Below are positions 52,701-62,047 of a stretch of DNA of 64,000 nt, one piece after another. The translations under genes and the position numbers were made by a program. Where the stretch lies: the NCBI GenBank assembly GCA_949126835.1, contig OX421497.1, forward strand, positions 8,574,445 through 8,638,444, in the 5' to 3' direction. Below the pieces are notes generated by a model. The model saw only the letters and a program-made list of their open reading frames with translations, made no database searches and had not been told where the DNA came from. Each line of letters begins with the position of its first letter. Positions within the stretch are counted from its first letter, which is position 1. Source of the stretch: Anisus vortex. Lineage: Eukaryota; Mollusca; Gastropoda; Planorbidae.

Positions 52701-55700
52701 CTCTATTTCCCGAGTGGCATCCGGGTATGGAATGGGTTGCCTGAATAAACAAGAAAAACCAATATCTTGGCATCATTTTAAACCTTAATCAAAATGCACG
52801 TATGAACATAGGACGCAATAATTTTCTGTATAGAAGGAGCGTCTGTAACATATTATAAGATAAGTGGTATTCACAAAATGGCTGTTATTTTTCTAGAGAG
52901 ACTCGTTTCGTGCGAGAAACAACGGACCTATGTCAGACAACAACATTAAGACACCAGTTTTTATGTGCTGCTGTTGTTCTATTTAATGTGTTGTTCTTTT
53001 GATGTGTTGTTCTATTATGATCTGTAATTCACGTGTCTACAAACCCAGCGGTTGGTGTCGGGCCTTATGTGTCGCTATTGTTGACAATTTCAGCATAATT
53101 AAACCTGGATCATGTTGCCCCTCCTTTGTTTTCCTTTCTATTTAAAATATATTTCTAACACATCAGTTGGTTCCCTGTTTCCCCCAAAGTTCGGCCCATG
53201 TTTTTAACTTCTACTTCGTGAACCAATACAGTTATGCATTGATATGGATTATAGTAGATGCATCCCGCGGTGTTAAATCGATCCATAAGGCCGGTGAAGC
53301 AGCAGTTCACCAGTTTCTATGACTACGGCTTACAAGGTGACTGTGTGGCCAGCGCAAAGCCCAGCCGCCTTTACTTTACCGCAACTAAAGTCAGGTCACC
53401 AATCAGGCACCCTCCAGACCCGAGAACAAATCTTAGCCTTCACCAGGATTCGAACCCAGGACCTTCGGAACGCCAGCAGAACGCGCTGTCGCTCGGCCAC
53501 TATTTATGCGGACTATACTAGCCGAGAGGCCGGCTGGTCCTGCGGTTAGTTCACCGGCTAGACACCTTACGGGTTCTATTCCTGCCGTCGACCAATCCCT
53601 GCCGCCCTGCAGGAGTTTGGTCCTAGTGGACGTAATAATCTTCTACCAATAAGGAACGTCTGTAAAAACTTATAACAGAATTTACGTAAAGTTGATTTTT
53701 TTTTCTCATATGATTTAATCTTGTAGACCTACGACTCGTGAGATTTTGCTAAAATTAGGTGCACATTTCGGCCCCTAATGTGGTTCGTTACGGCATTTGA
53801 ATTTTACTAAAAAACGAAAATGGACTCGACTGCTCTAGGCTGTAGGCCTTAGTATAATATGCTACCCCGAAACGGTGGGGCCGACGAGCCGCACTGGTCG
53901 TGTGAAGGCCATACGTAAACAGCCTGTAGACTGTACTGTAGACGCACAAGGCTGCATGTCTATGAAGAGACTAGCAAACATCTGCATTCTTGCATAAGCT
54001 ATCCCGCCCATGTGTGTTTAGAGCACTGGTGGAAAAAAGGGTGAGGAGGAGGAGGAGAAAGGATAGGGATATAAATGGGTTTTATTATGACGTCATTATT
54101 TGTGTGTGTGTGTGTGTGTGTGTGTAAAGTTCAGTAATTCAGCTAAGTGTTTGGAGATGGGTGTGCGTTGGTGGGTACACATGATTGCTTTTTTCACTTC
54201 GAAAGAGATTTCAAAAAGTTGGTTTGACACATTGTCGGCCAATGAATGGTTAACGTTTGACCAATGGCGAGCGGGATAGGACGTCAAAGCTTGCAGAACA
54301 TGTGTTCAGAACTGTGTCCAAATTTAGACAAATATATAGCACAAATTCATGTAGGCCAACAGCTTTGGAGGCACGGAAAGCCCCGCACATGCCAAAACAT
54401 TAAATTTCATTTGTATTCGCGATGGCCCACACCCATACACGTCACAACGATCAAAATGTCGATTGTATTGCTCGATTTGGCCCCAGACATGTCATAAAAA
54501 TCAAATGTCTCCTATTGAATTCTATGCCACGCGCTTACAATGCGAACTAATTAAAATTTCAATGACATCTGCTATGACCTAGCATGACACACTACAAGTT
54601 ACATTCAATCTTATTTAGTGAAATACACACACAGCATAAATCGCCTCTCTAAAACGCACTATGGCAAAACCCGTTTTTTACGGCGAAGGCTATAGGCCTA
54701 ACCCTCAATTTATATAACTAGACAAGCTGACCTCACAATATACAACACACGGTGACATTAGAAACTAGAACCGAAAATATTGCGACATTAATAGCCAATT
54801 ATCTCTGACGCCCATACAACATTTCCACTCATGGGGGGGGGGAGGGGAAGTAGAGAGGGAGGGGGGGGGGAACAACTAATTTGAATGTAAAGCTCAGAGT
54901 CCACAACGAGATTCATCCCGCTGACCCGCGCGCCATTTCGGGGGGAGTAAAAAAAAAAACTACCAGATTCCACAGTCATTCAGTGTTCCCTCTACTGAGT
55001 GTGTATGTGTGTGTGCACACAAGGCGTGGCTGCCACTGCTTGCCTCAATCTACTCGCCCTACACACACTTTAAAGAAATAGCTCGCCAGACTTTTCAACC
55101 AAAAAAAAAAAAGAGAGAAAGAAGAGAAAAAAAAAAGTACAATTTGTCAAGGGATCTGAAAATGCCACAACGACACCCCACAATTTAGTTCCCGGCTCAA
55201 ACAAATTCTCACCGAGCCCAAATATAGAAGCATTAAAAGAAACATACATTCTGTCAAATTTGTGTGACTGTTCACTGTTCATGTTAATCCAGGAACAGAT
55301 GTATAACCTTAAATGGAAGAGTCGATCATGTGTCACAGTGTAAGAAGCCCCCCTTTTTGTGTCCGTGTCACACTGTGAGATCTGGATAATATATTTTTAA
55401 AGAAAGAAATTGTATCCGCATAAGAGTGTGTGTATGGTGCTATGTGTGCATAGTACGCAACCCAAACACCTGAACTCCAGGGGGTGCTACAAGTGGTAGG
55501 AGTGTTGGGGAGGGAGCTATAAGAGGGAGGGAGGATGAGTGAGGGAGGGGGCTATCAATCTAAAGATTTCCGAGGCGTCGGTGGTGCACTTCAATGGGGG
55601 AGGGGGGGAGGGGCGAGGAATACACACTTTCTTTTTTCGTTTTCTTTCTCTCTCTTTCCACAAACCTGACATTTATTCTTTTTCTGAGGCGACATGTCAT

Positions 55701-58285
55701 GGGGTGCGATACTGAATTAGCATATTTTCTTTTTAAAGTTTTTTTTTTTTTCGCTCTTTTCAAAATCAGGCTCAACGGAATCCCAGTTTATAAAACAACA
55801 GAAGGAATGAGTATACAACACACATAAAAATATATTAATAATAATAAAAAGGAAAGGAAAAAGAACGTAGATTAGCGCAAGACTCGAGAACGCAAGAACC
55901 CGTGTGAGAATTGTGGGATTAAAAGAAGTCTGAATACCGTGCTCAAAAGCTCCCCTATTAAAGTTTTTCACACAGCGGTTTACACTGATAAGCCTGAATT
56001 CTAAATATAGAATGGAATTACAAACAGGCTATTGCCATTCATATGATTTATTGCCTTTGAATTTAAAAAAAATTCACCAGATCCTTCTCTGAGAAAAATA
56101 TTGTGTACTTTAAGTTTGAATGTGCTGTAGATAGATATGTAGTTTTTTAGTTGTGTGCTGTTGATAGATATGTAGTTTCTTAGTTGTGTGTTGTAGATAG
56201 ATATGTTGTTTCTTAGTTGTGTGATGTAGATAGATATGTAGTTTCTTATTTGTGTGCTGTACATAGATATGTAGATTTGTTAGTTGTGTCGAGGGCACTT
56301 GTTGTTTTTTTTAAATGAGTTATCGATCTAATAACTCATGGCACAGTGCCAAATTTATGGGGGCGGGTGGTGGGAAGGGAATGACACAACATGTGCTCAA
56401 TTAGTGAACCAGGTGAATGGCAGGTTGGCGTTTGGTCACATGGGGCGGACTGCCAGGTTGGCAATTTTGTGAAAAGGATGAATGTCATGTTGTCAATTTG
56501 TGAAAGTGCCGAATGCACCATGTTAGCAATTAGTACAAGGACCAAACGACATGTTGGCAATTTGTTTAAAGGATGAATTTCAAGTTGTCCAATTTGTAGG
56601 CTATAAGGAGTGAAGTGAATATTTTGACAATTTGAATTTGTGAACTGGCTGAGAAACAAACGAGCACATCAAGAGAGATGAGGCTCTGGTTGTCAGGACG
56701 TAAAGATAAAATGTTCTCTTTTTCTTGTTTTGATGTAATTCTGGTCCGCATGAGACGAGCAAAGGACGCCCTTGATAACAAAAGTGATAACAAAATGTGT
56801 GTGTGTGTGAGGGGGGAGGGCCTTAGCTAGAGAGGAGAGACAGACAAAGAGGTTGAAGTGTTAAAGGTGGAGACTTTAAGACAGCATACTATCACCAATG
56901 GCATGTCAGTCTGTTTAAAAAAAAATCGACCAAATCGCTGCTTATTGATCGCCCAGGGAAATGTTTACAGGGAAGGGTTTGGTCGATAATGAGGTGAGGT
57001 GGTATAAAAAAAGGGTGGAGAGGCTGGAACCCTCAATAGAAGACTTCAAGCTAGGAGATATTAATAACTTTTTTTTTTACAATTTGAACAAAGATCTAAT
57101 GAAAGTGAAAAAACCATTACAAATTAAATCTTGACGACAGTGTTTTTTAAACAAAGTTTTCCAGTATGTCTAGACTAGAGGATAGGCCTACTTGTAAGTT
57201 AACAAAATATAAATACTTTAGAATATATTATCCTACATAGGCCTCATATTAAAATGTGAGATAGCCTACAGTCAGCTAATACAGGCATAGGCCACATCCT
57301 CATCATATGATATTCATAGGCTGCCGCTATTCGGACCCGGGTCCCTTTAGCATGAAATGGCTATTCGGACCCAGCTTCAGACAGAATTCCTTAACACTCA
57401 TAAACAACATCAAAAAAGAGGGAAACAAACACAAATAATGTTTGTTTTACTATAGGCCTATATATTATAAGAAGTAACACAGAAAACACCAAATCTATCC
57501 CTATTCTTTATAACCTAACCGATACTAACTACTACCAAAAATACTACAAAGCCATCCCTAACCGCCTAACCTATATAAACTAGGCCTAACCGATACTAAC
57601 TATTTATCACTAAGTCTATCGGGTCCGAATAGCCACTTCGATATTTATATTCATATGCCTCAATTATAGAAAAGTAGGCTCTATAAAAAAAAAAGTAAAT
57701 AAATTATTATTGAATTTATGAGCCTCTATTAAAATTAAAATGGATTAGTTCTAAAATCGAAAGTCTGAACTTAACATTAACTGGTAAGACTGGTATAGTA
57801 TAACCGTACCTATAACCGTAGCCGTAGCCTATAAGTACCATACCTATAACTTACTATAACTACTATAAGTATAACTTGTATAAGGCTTAAAAATGTAAAT
57901 GGTTATTAGCTTTTTGTTTTTATGAAAATCAGTCATGTGTAACTATTAAAACTATTAAAATGAACTACGTTTACTCTAAAAGGCCTGTAAGATTTATAAG
58001 TACTACAGAACAGCTACAGCTGTTGTGTTAAGTTAAGTACTTTACTTTAAGTTTAAATACTTTAACTTTAAATAGGCCTGTACTGTAGTGTAGTTATTCG
58101 CTATCGTATGGTTAATGGTTACATTTAAATAAATTAGGTCAGGAAACTGTCAAAAATGATGCTGTAAAAAGAATCACTTTATCGTTAAAAATAATATTTT
58201 ATGTCATCGCTAGGATTAGGATTAGGCCTACCTTTTGTTGGGCTTCTAAGGCGATGCCACTTTTAGCTGCTCTGTGTGCCGCCAT
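30763..58285 (-). CDS. Transgelin/calponin-family actin-binding protein (CH domain plus one calponin repeat)
   Basis: Four exons on the - strand (58285-58232, 33387-33251, 31901-31679, 30939-30763) join with intact phases to 196 residues, close to the usual 184-200 of transgelin and Mp20. The protein begins MAAHRAAKSGIALEAQQK. The CH domain runs from about residue 22 to 135, with AIDWIGKRIGEHL, LLKDGMVLAKLANWV, FKQMELIGMFLK and LFQTVDLYE. A single calponin-like repeat, GQNIIGLQMGTNKGANQSG, lies near residues 167-185, and the end is GKTRAIVD. Relatives bind or bundle actin filaments in muscle and other contractile cells. The start ATG has A at -3 and G at +4. The first intron is 24.8 kb. That link rests on a perfect phase match, a GTAGGC donor and the typical family start, not on transcript data. 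Family membership is near certain; orthology to vertebrate TAGLN versus insect Mp20 is not resolved. Confidence 0.88.
31500..31662. repeat. Degenerate repeat next to a transgelin-like exon
   Basis: Words such as tttccaaaacttg, aaaaatcaaagcaactttcc and tctaaacttgtaaaaatcaa repeat at about 34 bp. The run stops 17 bases before the exon edge at 31679. Confidence 0.7.
31679..31901 (-). CDS. Transgelin-like exon: C-terminal half of the CH domain
   Basis: The - strand acceptor reads gaaaAG before 31901 and the donor is GTGAGT at 31678-31673. The exon encodes LANWVKPGSVAASKMSKIPS, FKQMELIGMFLKTIDEAEG, ELFQTVDLYEKVNMVQVITT and ends IEALGRA. FKQME and LFQTVDL are core CH-domain motifs of the transgelin group. 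Confidence 0.95.
32500..32830 (+). mobile_element. LINE 3' end, family L1A, in a transgelin-like intron
   Basis: The + strand has the tatgcgagaacatatgcata block, gggcatggaatgggctgccg and the conserved 3' UTR ending gtaatatttaagataagata. The coding part begins upstream with acagaagataattcataagg. It is antisense to the host gene. Confidence 0.75.
32948..33180 (-). mobile_element. tRNA-derived SINE, family A
   Basis: In reverse it shows the full order: head with B box (gatttgaacccagtacc on +), body and 3' end (ggcccaaattgggctggtg on +). It lies between the second and third transgelin-like coding exons. Confidence 0.8.
33251..33387 (-). CDS. Transgelin-like exon: N-terminal half of the CH domain
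   Basis: The - strand acceptor is cctcAG at 33389-33388 and the donor is GTAAGT at 33250-33245. It encodes MNSKWENDRAVVAIDWIGKR and then LLKDGMVLAK, with the last lysine codon split across the intron. It begins with ATG, but family alignment expects about 18 more residues upstream, so this methionine is probably internal. Confidence 0.93.
33570..33848. repeat. Minisatellite of 10-11 bp units (AATGTGTTGC / AATGTATAGC)
   Basis: Alternating aatgtgttgca, aatgtgtagca and aatgtatagca units fill this stretch about 180 bases upstream of the exon at 33387 on the - strand. Open antisense frames here are artefacts of the repeat. Confidence 0.9.
34747..35124. mobile_element. Possible hAT-like element
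   Basis: It begins caggggtggattatccatc and ends taactccggccctg, with tgcttgggggc and agtgcttaggg as inner inverted-like words. No target duplication was found. Confidence 0.4.
35199..35219. repeat. Run of 21 G
   Basis: This is an uninterrupted G-run. A run of about 26 T follows at 35351-35376. Such runs are prone to sequencing error. Confidence 0.9.
35776..35975. other. Assembly gap (200 N)
   Basis: Exactly 200 unknown bases; the round number suggests a placeholder length. Confidence 0.99.
36113..36129. mobile_element. Right end of a hAT-like element
   Basis: The text aggttgggaaccgctg followed by cactagac looks like the right inverted end and target site of a hAT-like MITE. The left end probably falls in or before the gap at 35776-35975. 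Confidence 0.45.
36130..37930. other. Intron stretch without recognised genes
   Basis: It holds a degenerate repeat of gggacat/aggacat words at about 37225-37400, a T-run near 37612-37634 and an (AT)n run at about 37757-37788. Confidence 0.5.
37931..38780. mobile_element. 850-bp non-autonomous element with 14-bp perfect inverted ends
   Basis: CAGACCTGCCAAGT at the left and ACTTGGCAGGTCTG at the right are perfect inverted repeats. Near both ends are repeated aattcgta and aattagtagt words. C-runs flank both sides and may hide the target duplication. No transposase frame was seen. The CAG tips suggest hAT. Confidence 0.75.
39746..39842. mobile_element. 97-bp fold-back MITE (CCCAGCGGGCACACC ends)
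   Basis: It begins cccagcgggcacaccacgtc and ends attggtgtgccagctggg, its inverted partner. Inside are gtggaaaccacg words that are themselves palindromic. Confidence 0.75.
40393..40520 (-). mobile_element. tRNA-derived SINE, family A, truncated
   Basis: The body words gctagggggattgcgtggcc, cagccgcctttact and agctggctagactcttgagg are present. Both ends are missing. Confidence 0.6.
41700..42076. other. Intron stretch with a degenerate repeat of about 63 bp
   Basis: From about 41880 the words cgtccaaaatg, aatttactagcgtcc and cattt-aacaatttt recur. Low similarity makes the period uncertain. Confidence 0.4.
42787..42873. repeat. 32-bp tandem repeat, three copies
   Basis: The unit tgtacatcaattcataatgc followed by taagtcctg occurs three times, with one base missing in the first. 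Confidence 0.85.
43297..43531 (-). mobile_element. tRNA-derived SINE, family A
   Basis: The + strand starts tacccttcggaccaaactga, the reversed 3' end, and finishes with the B box aggattcgaacctagaacc and head. It is nearly complete. Confidence 0.8.
44390..44634 (+). mobile_element. tRNA-derived SINE, family A
   Basis: The head ggcacggtgggccgaacggc, B box gggttcaaatcctgg and body are clear. The 3' end stops after gtgaacgctgctt. The coherent head makes this one of the best copies. Confidence 0.8.
45247..45470 (+). mobile_element. tRNA-derived SINE, family A
   Basis: It opens gtacggtggtcgtgccgaca, has the B box ggcttcgaatcctgg and ends caccggccctatagatca. Confidence 0.8.
46172..46275 (-). mobile_element. 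Diverged SINE A body
   Basis: The words accagtttgtttcgatggtc, cacggcacacaaggagggtt and gtgaggcctgcacaacgccc match the reversed middle of family A. Confidence 0.45.
46680..46905. repeat. GA-rich simple sequence
   Basis: This is purine-rich, with dense gagaga and aaagag words. It ends at a SINE A copy and resumes at about 47130-47190. Confidence 0.8.
46910..47085 (-). mobile_element. tRNA-derived SINE, family A, head missing
   Basis: The reversed 3' end tttcggaccaaattggtcat and body are present, but the tRNA-like head is lost. This fits 5' truncation on insertion. Confidence 0.7.
47988..48210. mobile_element. hAT-like MITE with 8-bp target duplication
   Basis: It starts cgggaggtcggcaacctttt and ends aggttgccgaaccccttg. 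The flanks atctagac (47980-47987) and agctagac (48211-48218) match at 7 of 8 bases. Confidence 0.8.
49597..49842 (+). mobile_element. tRNA-derived SINE, family A
   Basis: It has the head acacggtggccgttcgactg, B box gggcttcgagtcctgg and the 3' end ccctatggatcaaatttgtc. Confidence 0.8.
50957..51215 (-). mobile_element. tRNA-derived SINE, family A
   Basis: The + strand shows the reversed 3' end gtcggaccgaattgatcata, the body, and the B box ccgggattcgaacccagaac, then the head to gcaaccgcgcccc. Confidence 0.8.
52151..52347. mobile_element. 197-bp hAT-like MITE with perfect target duplication
   Basis: It starts cagtgatggcgaacctttt and ends taggttcgccatcgctg. Both flanks are cactagtg (52143-52150 and 52348-52355). 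Confidence 0.9.
52675..52864 (+). mobile_element. LINE 3' end, family L1A
   Basis: The blocks cgagaacaaacgcatgtaag, gagtggcatccgggtatgga and ggacgcaataattttctgta are present, ending in tataagataag. A stretch of the 3' UTR is deleted. Confidence 0.75.
53277..53505 (-). mobile_element. tRNA-derived SINE, family A
   Basis: It holds the reversed 3' end aaggccggtgaagcagcagt, the body and the B box aggattcgaacccaggacc. It directly precedes a SINE B copy. Confidence 0.8.
53522..53670 (+). mobile_element. tRNA-derived SINE, family B, with a LINE-like tail
   Basis: It begins gagaggccggctggtcctgc, has a B-box-like cgggttctattcctg, the body ccgtcgaccaatccctgccg and a tail ggacgtaataatcttctacc plus aaggaacgtctgtaaaa. 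The tail matches the 3' UTR of family L1A. Confidence 0.7.
54101..54125. repeat. (TG)n microsatellite
   Basis: Twelve TG units run in tandem. Confidence 0.9.
56118..56288. repeat. 33-bp minisatellite, five copies
   Basis: The unit contains gtagatagatatgtagtttc and ttagttgtgtgctg. Open antisense frames are repeat artefacts. Confidence 0.9.
56395..56620. repeat. Degenerate repeat of about 35 bp
   Basis: Words such as ggcaatttgt, gtgaaaaggatgaatg and catgttggcaa recur with many changes. Confidence 0.65.
57359..57634. mobile_element. MITE with GGCTATTCGGACCC inverted ends
   Basis: GGCTATTCGGACCC (57359-57372) and GGGTCCGAATAGCC (57621-57634) are perfect inverted repeats. A further gctattcggacccgggtcc at 57326-57344 suggests a nested or duplicated end. 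Confidence 0.65.
58232..58285 (-). CDS. Transgelin-like first coding exon
   Basis: On the - strand ATG at 58285-58283 starts 18 codons, MAAHRAAKSGIALEAQQK, followed by GTAGGC. This resembles the conserved family opening (short basic start, then G-x2-x-E-x-Q-x-K) and joins in phase 0 to MNSKWEND at 33387. The context agaacaATGG is good for initiation. It was too short for a simple ORF scan and was recognised by reading the - strand for the missing N-terminus. Confidence 0.72.
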
Positions 58286-58560
58286 TGTTCTTGATGGATG
58301 TAATTAAAAACACAAGTAATAAGCACCGAAAGAAGAAAAACAAAACAAGAGTTTAGCGAAATAATTCACACACACTTAGCCGTCTGCTACCGTGACGTTG
58401 ACACGAATGATACGAACGAAAGCAATGTCAGCTATTTTTGTTCGCCTCGGCTTGCCTCTTGTTGACACTCCAGCGTTGCGCGCTAAAGTACAAGCCCAGT
58501 CGGCGGATTATTTTGATTGGATGCCGGTTTAGCCCGAAGGCGTTCGGGGGGTGAATCCGA
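58286..58560 (-). promoter_or_regulatory. Probable 5' UTR and proximal promoter of the transgelin-like gene
   Basis: This unique-looking stretch precedes the start codon on the - strand and is richer in CpG (gttgcgcgctaaag, ccgtgacgttgac) than the surrounding AT-rich DNA. Read on the - strand it has a CCAAT motif near 58520. No clear TATA box or start site is visible. Confidence 0.35.
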
Positions 58561-59057
58561 AAGCACTTGTTTGTTTAGCCCGTAGTTTTAAAATGCGCAC
58601 AAAAATGTGTCTGTGATATATTTATTAAAAAGACAACGTTTGCTATTTTTAAACGTGTAGGCTTATATGAATAAATACAGGCGTTAGTGTTTTGGATACA
58701 AATGTTATTTCGTTTTGCGATTACATTTATAATAAGCCGTAGCTATTTGACTATAATAAAAGCAGTTGCACCCATTCTACATAAATAGACCCAGCCAACC
58801 ATTTAGGCTCAGACAATTTAATAGGCTACTTTTATTAAATAATCTTTTTTTTTTCATTGTATACCATCAATACGAGAGGGATGGGAAGGGGTGCCACAAT
58901 AGCTGCCACTCTTATTAGCCGTTTGGATTTAGTCTGGATTATAGTAAATCCGTGTGGGTGAGATTTGGTTTATTTATTCGCATTCCACGCGCAAGGGGAG
59001 GAGATTCTGTGTCACACGTCATTTACCCTGCCGTCACATGGACTCGACCGCCTGCTC

Positions 59058-59067
59058 CCTTATAAGG
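59058..59067. promoter_or_regulatory. CArG box (SRF site) upstream of the transgelin-like gene
   Basis: CCTTATAAGG is a perfect CC(A/T)6GG palindrome, 773 bases upstream of the start codon at 58285 on the - strand. SRF binding to CArG boxes is well established for vertebrate transgelin (SM22-alpha) and calponin promoters. The same bases could also serve as a TATA-like element. The regulatory role is inferred from position and motif only. Confidence 0.5.
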
Positions 59068-59572
59068 CTTGTGCTAAAGATAGGGAAAGCCCTGTCGCGT
59101 ACACAAGAAGAATGGGATATACTTCTTTAAATGTTTCTTGGGCGATCTTATCAAGATTAGTTTTTTTTGTATCATTGACGCGCAAAGAAAGAGCCCCTCC
59201 TTCGTCAAGTGGACTAATCCATTTTCTTTTTAAATAGGGTGACAGCTGAAAGGCGAATGTAGCTAATATACTAACTATTGTAGGATGTTTATTGTTAAAG
59301 GCCGGTTTCATGGGGAACAAACAAAAAAGGGGTGGGGTGGGGGTGGGAGCTACAGCTGTCTGGACAGTTGGTTCGTTATGGGCGCGGACACAGTGGCGTC
59401 ACTGGTAGGTGTGGTCCTCTTCGTACTCCAGATTAGTCTAGATGAGGCCATTAGGGGCATAATGAAGGTGTGGGCTACTTAAATTGCAAAACTTGGGAAA
59501 CCCTTTTATGTTAACCAGTGACTTCCGAGTGACCCTAATATAGATACATCAAAGGTAAGTAAAGAAGGCTAA

Positions 59573-59685
59573 CCCGGTCAGACCAATTCGACCTGCAGGA
59601 CCATTGAAGCAGCGTTCACACGTAGGCCTATCTGTGGCCTCGGCATACTAGGGGATTATGTGGCCAGCAAAATGCACAGTCTAGC
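59573..59685 (-). mobile_element. tRNA-derived SINE, family A, truncated
   Basis: The reversed 3' end and body words (ggtcagaccaattcgacctg, tggcctcggcatactagggg) are present. The head is missing. Confidence 0.65.
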
Positions 59686-60089
59686 CCTATTGGAACATGC
59701 ATTTGAATTGTTGCTGTCAAGCTTCTGACTTCTTATTAATAATATGAAACAAACAATAATAGGCCTACTATCAAATGCGTATACCAACAATAATGAAGAC
59801 AAAACTACAAATATTAGCTACACTTGTTTAAGGCTCATGAAACACAGTAAGCTACTAGAGATAACCATCAAATTAGATTAGTCACTGAAAGGGGAAAGAG
59901 GGGGGGGGGGGGAGTCTCCAAACATTTTTGCGGCAGTGGGATCATCTGGAGGAACCTGCACATTTGTGACAGATTAAGCCTAGGCTATAGCTGATAGGGG
60001 ACATTGACCCGGATCTGGTTCTTGGGATTATAGTAAAAGGCGTCACTGTGACGATTTATACCACAAAACAAAAAAGCTATTGTTTCTAA

Positions 60090-60720
60090 TATTACTATTT
60101 TTACTATTGTTACTATTGTTAACCTACTATTATAACTATTGTTACTATTGTTACTATTATTACTATTATGACTATTAATACTATTATTACTATTGTTAAT
60201 ATTATTACTATTGTAACACTATTGTTAGCCTAATATTATTATTATTGTTACTATTATTACTATTGTTACTATTATGACTTTTGTTACTATTATGACTATT
60301 GTTACTATTATTACTGTTGTTACTATTATTACTATTGTTACTATTATTAGGCTTACTATTGTTACTATTATTAATATCGTTACTATTTTACTATTGTTAC
60401 TATTGTTGATATTGTTACTACTGTTGCTATTGTTATTGTTGTTGTTATTGTTGCTATTATTTGGCTACTATTTACTATTGTTACTATTGTTGCTATTGTT
60501 ATTGTTGTTATTGTTGCTATTATTAGGCTACTATTTACTATTGTTACTATTATTGCTACCTTTATTATTGTTGTTATTGTTGCTATTATTAGGCTACTAT
60601 TTACTATTGTCACTACCGTTGCTTTTATCACAATTGTTGCTTTTTGGCACTATTGGTGCTGTTGTAACGATTATTGTTACTGTCACAATTGTATATTATT
60701 TCTTTTGTTATCGTTACTGT
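60090..60720. repeat. TTA/TTG-rich simple repeat with higher-order units
   Basis: The base pattern is ttactattgttactattatt. From about 60420 to 60610 a larger unit ending in ggctactatttactattg recurs at 60463, 60526 and 60592, giving periods of 63 and 66 bp. The long open frame (Ile/Val/Leu) is repeat-derived and not a gene. Confidence 0.9.
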
Positions 60721-60899
60721 TGTCATTTTTTTTAATTTTTACTTTTGATATAATTTTGTTTGTTGTTATATTTTTTTTTGTAATTGTAACTATTGTTTAT
60801 TGTAGCTATTGGCGTCACTTTTGTTATTGTTATTAACCGTGTTATTTGTTTTACTATGTTTGGTCTTACTATCCTCATTATTTTTTTTTTAAACTATTG

Positions 60900-62047
60900 T
60901 GACAAAACATAAAAGGGGTTGGGGGATGTGTGAATATGCTGGACGCCTTATGTGGACGACCCACTAACATTCAGAATGCCTACTATATTAATTTTGATAA
61001 AAAACAACACACACATCTATTTACCAGACATTAATTCTATTACATTATAGTCATTAGTAACACAAATGGTGCTTTAGATGTATCAGCTTTGAACACACAC
61101 ACACATTATGTTCAATGTGTAGGGCCCTCACAAGCCTATGTACCGCACAATGGCAAAAACTTTAATCGACGCACCCCTTGCATTCTGTAATTGCTTTGTT
61201 TAGTGCCTGTGCTTAGTTAATTATTATGATTAAAGAAATTTTAAAGCAATTTTTTTATTTAGAATATTCTTTAAAATGAATGGCAAGTTTCAGATTATAA
61301 AATAATAGATGAGACAATCTTTGATGTAACCTTTGTGAGCCTATTAAAAAGTGACACATTTGTATACAACAGTTTGAGTGTTAATAAATAAGAAGTTAAC
61401 TTTAACCATCTTTATTCATTGTTCCTTTTGTTTACAATTTGTGTTTCAAATTTTATTTCCCCTTCAACTCTCCTTAAATTTCTGGTATAAGCTTAGGCTA
61501 TATTTGCCGACCCCTAGAAGTGTCACTCCGGGCATATGCCCCATCTACGAATACTTATTTTCTCCTTTTTTTTAAAACTTTTTTTTCTGTGAGGGAAATG
61601 GTCTGTATGAGGTAGATGGCGCTATGTGTCTCTTAACGACAAACGGGAGCTGTCCAGAAATGACGTCACACTAGAAGGGGTATGCAGAGGTGAGTCAAAC
61701 ATTTGTGACGATGTATGACGAGGGTTTGAAACAATGTGACGTCAGATCTAACAAAAATGTGCATCTGTAAAACAAGAAATTCCACTTTAACTAGTTTAAC
61801 GCAATTAGTTACAGTATGCAACTTATTTATGGTAATATTTTCAGTTCTGTTTATGAATGACGTACGGAAAAAAAAAAGGGGGGGGGGGAGGCAAATAGTG
61901 CAACGTGGGGCAATGAATCAATCGTGCAAGGCACGGGGCACCTAGCTTTATGTGGGAACGGGGGTAATAGAAGACAAGTCCTGAATTCCTGTTCAATTCC
62001 ATACATAAAGTATTTAAAACTATTACTAGCAATTTTTAGGGGTTTTC
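60900..62047. other. Gene-less AT-rich stretch
   Basis: I see no exon or repeat family beyond short CA runs near 61090-61102 and a G-run near 61879-61889. Confidence 0.5.

Larger units (their letters stand above)
33388..58231 (-). other. 24.8-kb first intron of the transgelin-like gene
   Basis: The donor is GTAGGC at 58231 and the acceptor cctcAG at 33388 (- strand). I recognise no other protein-coding exon inside. It is filled with SINE A copies, hAT-like elements, a LINE end, simple repeats and a 200-base assembly gap. Confidence 0.65.

Noticed and set aside
60274..60735. 153-residue hydrophobic open frame resembling a membrane protein
   Set aside because: The sequence is a TTA/TTG repeat; the Ile/Val/Leu runs follow from the repeat in each frame.
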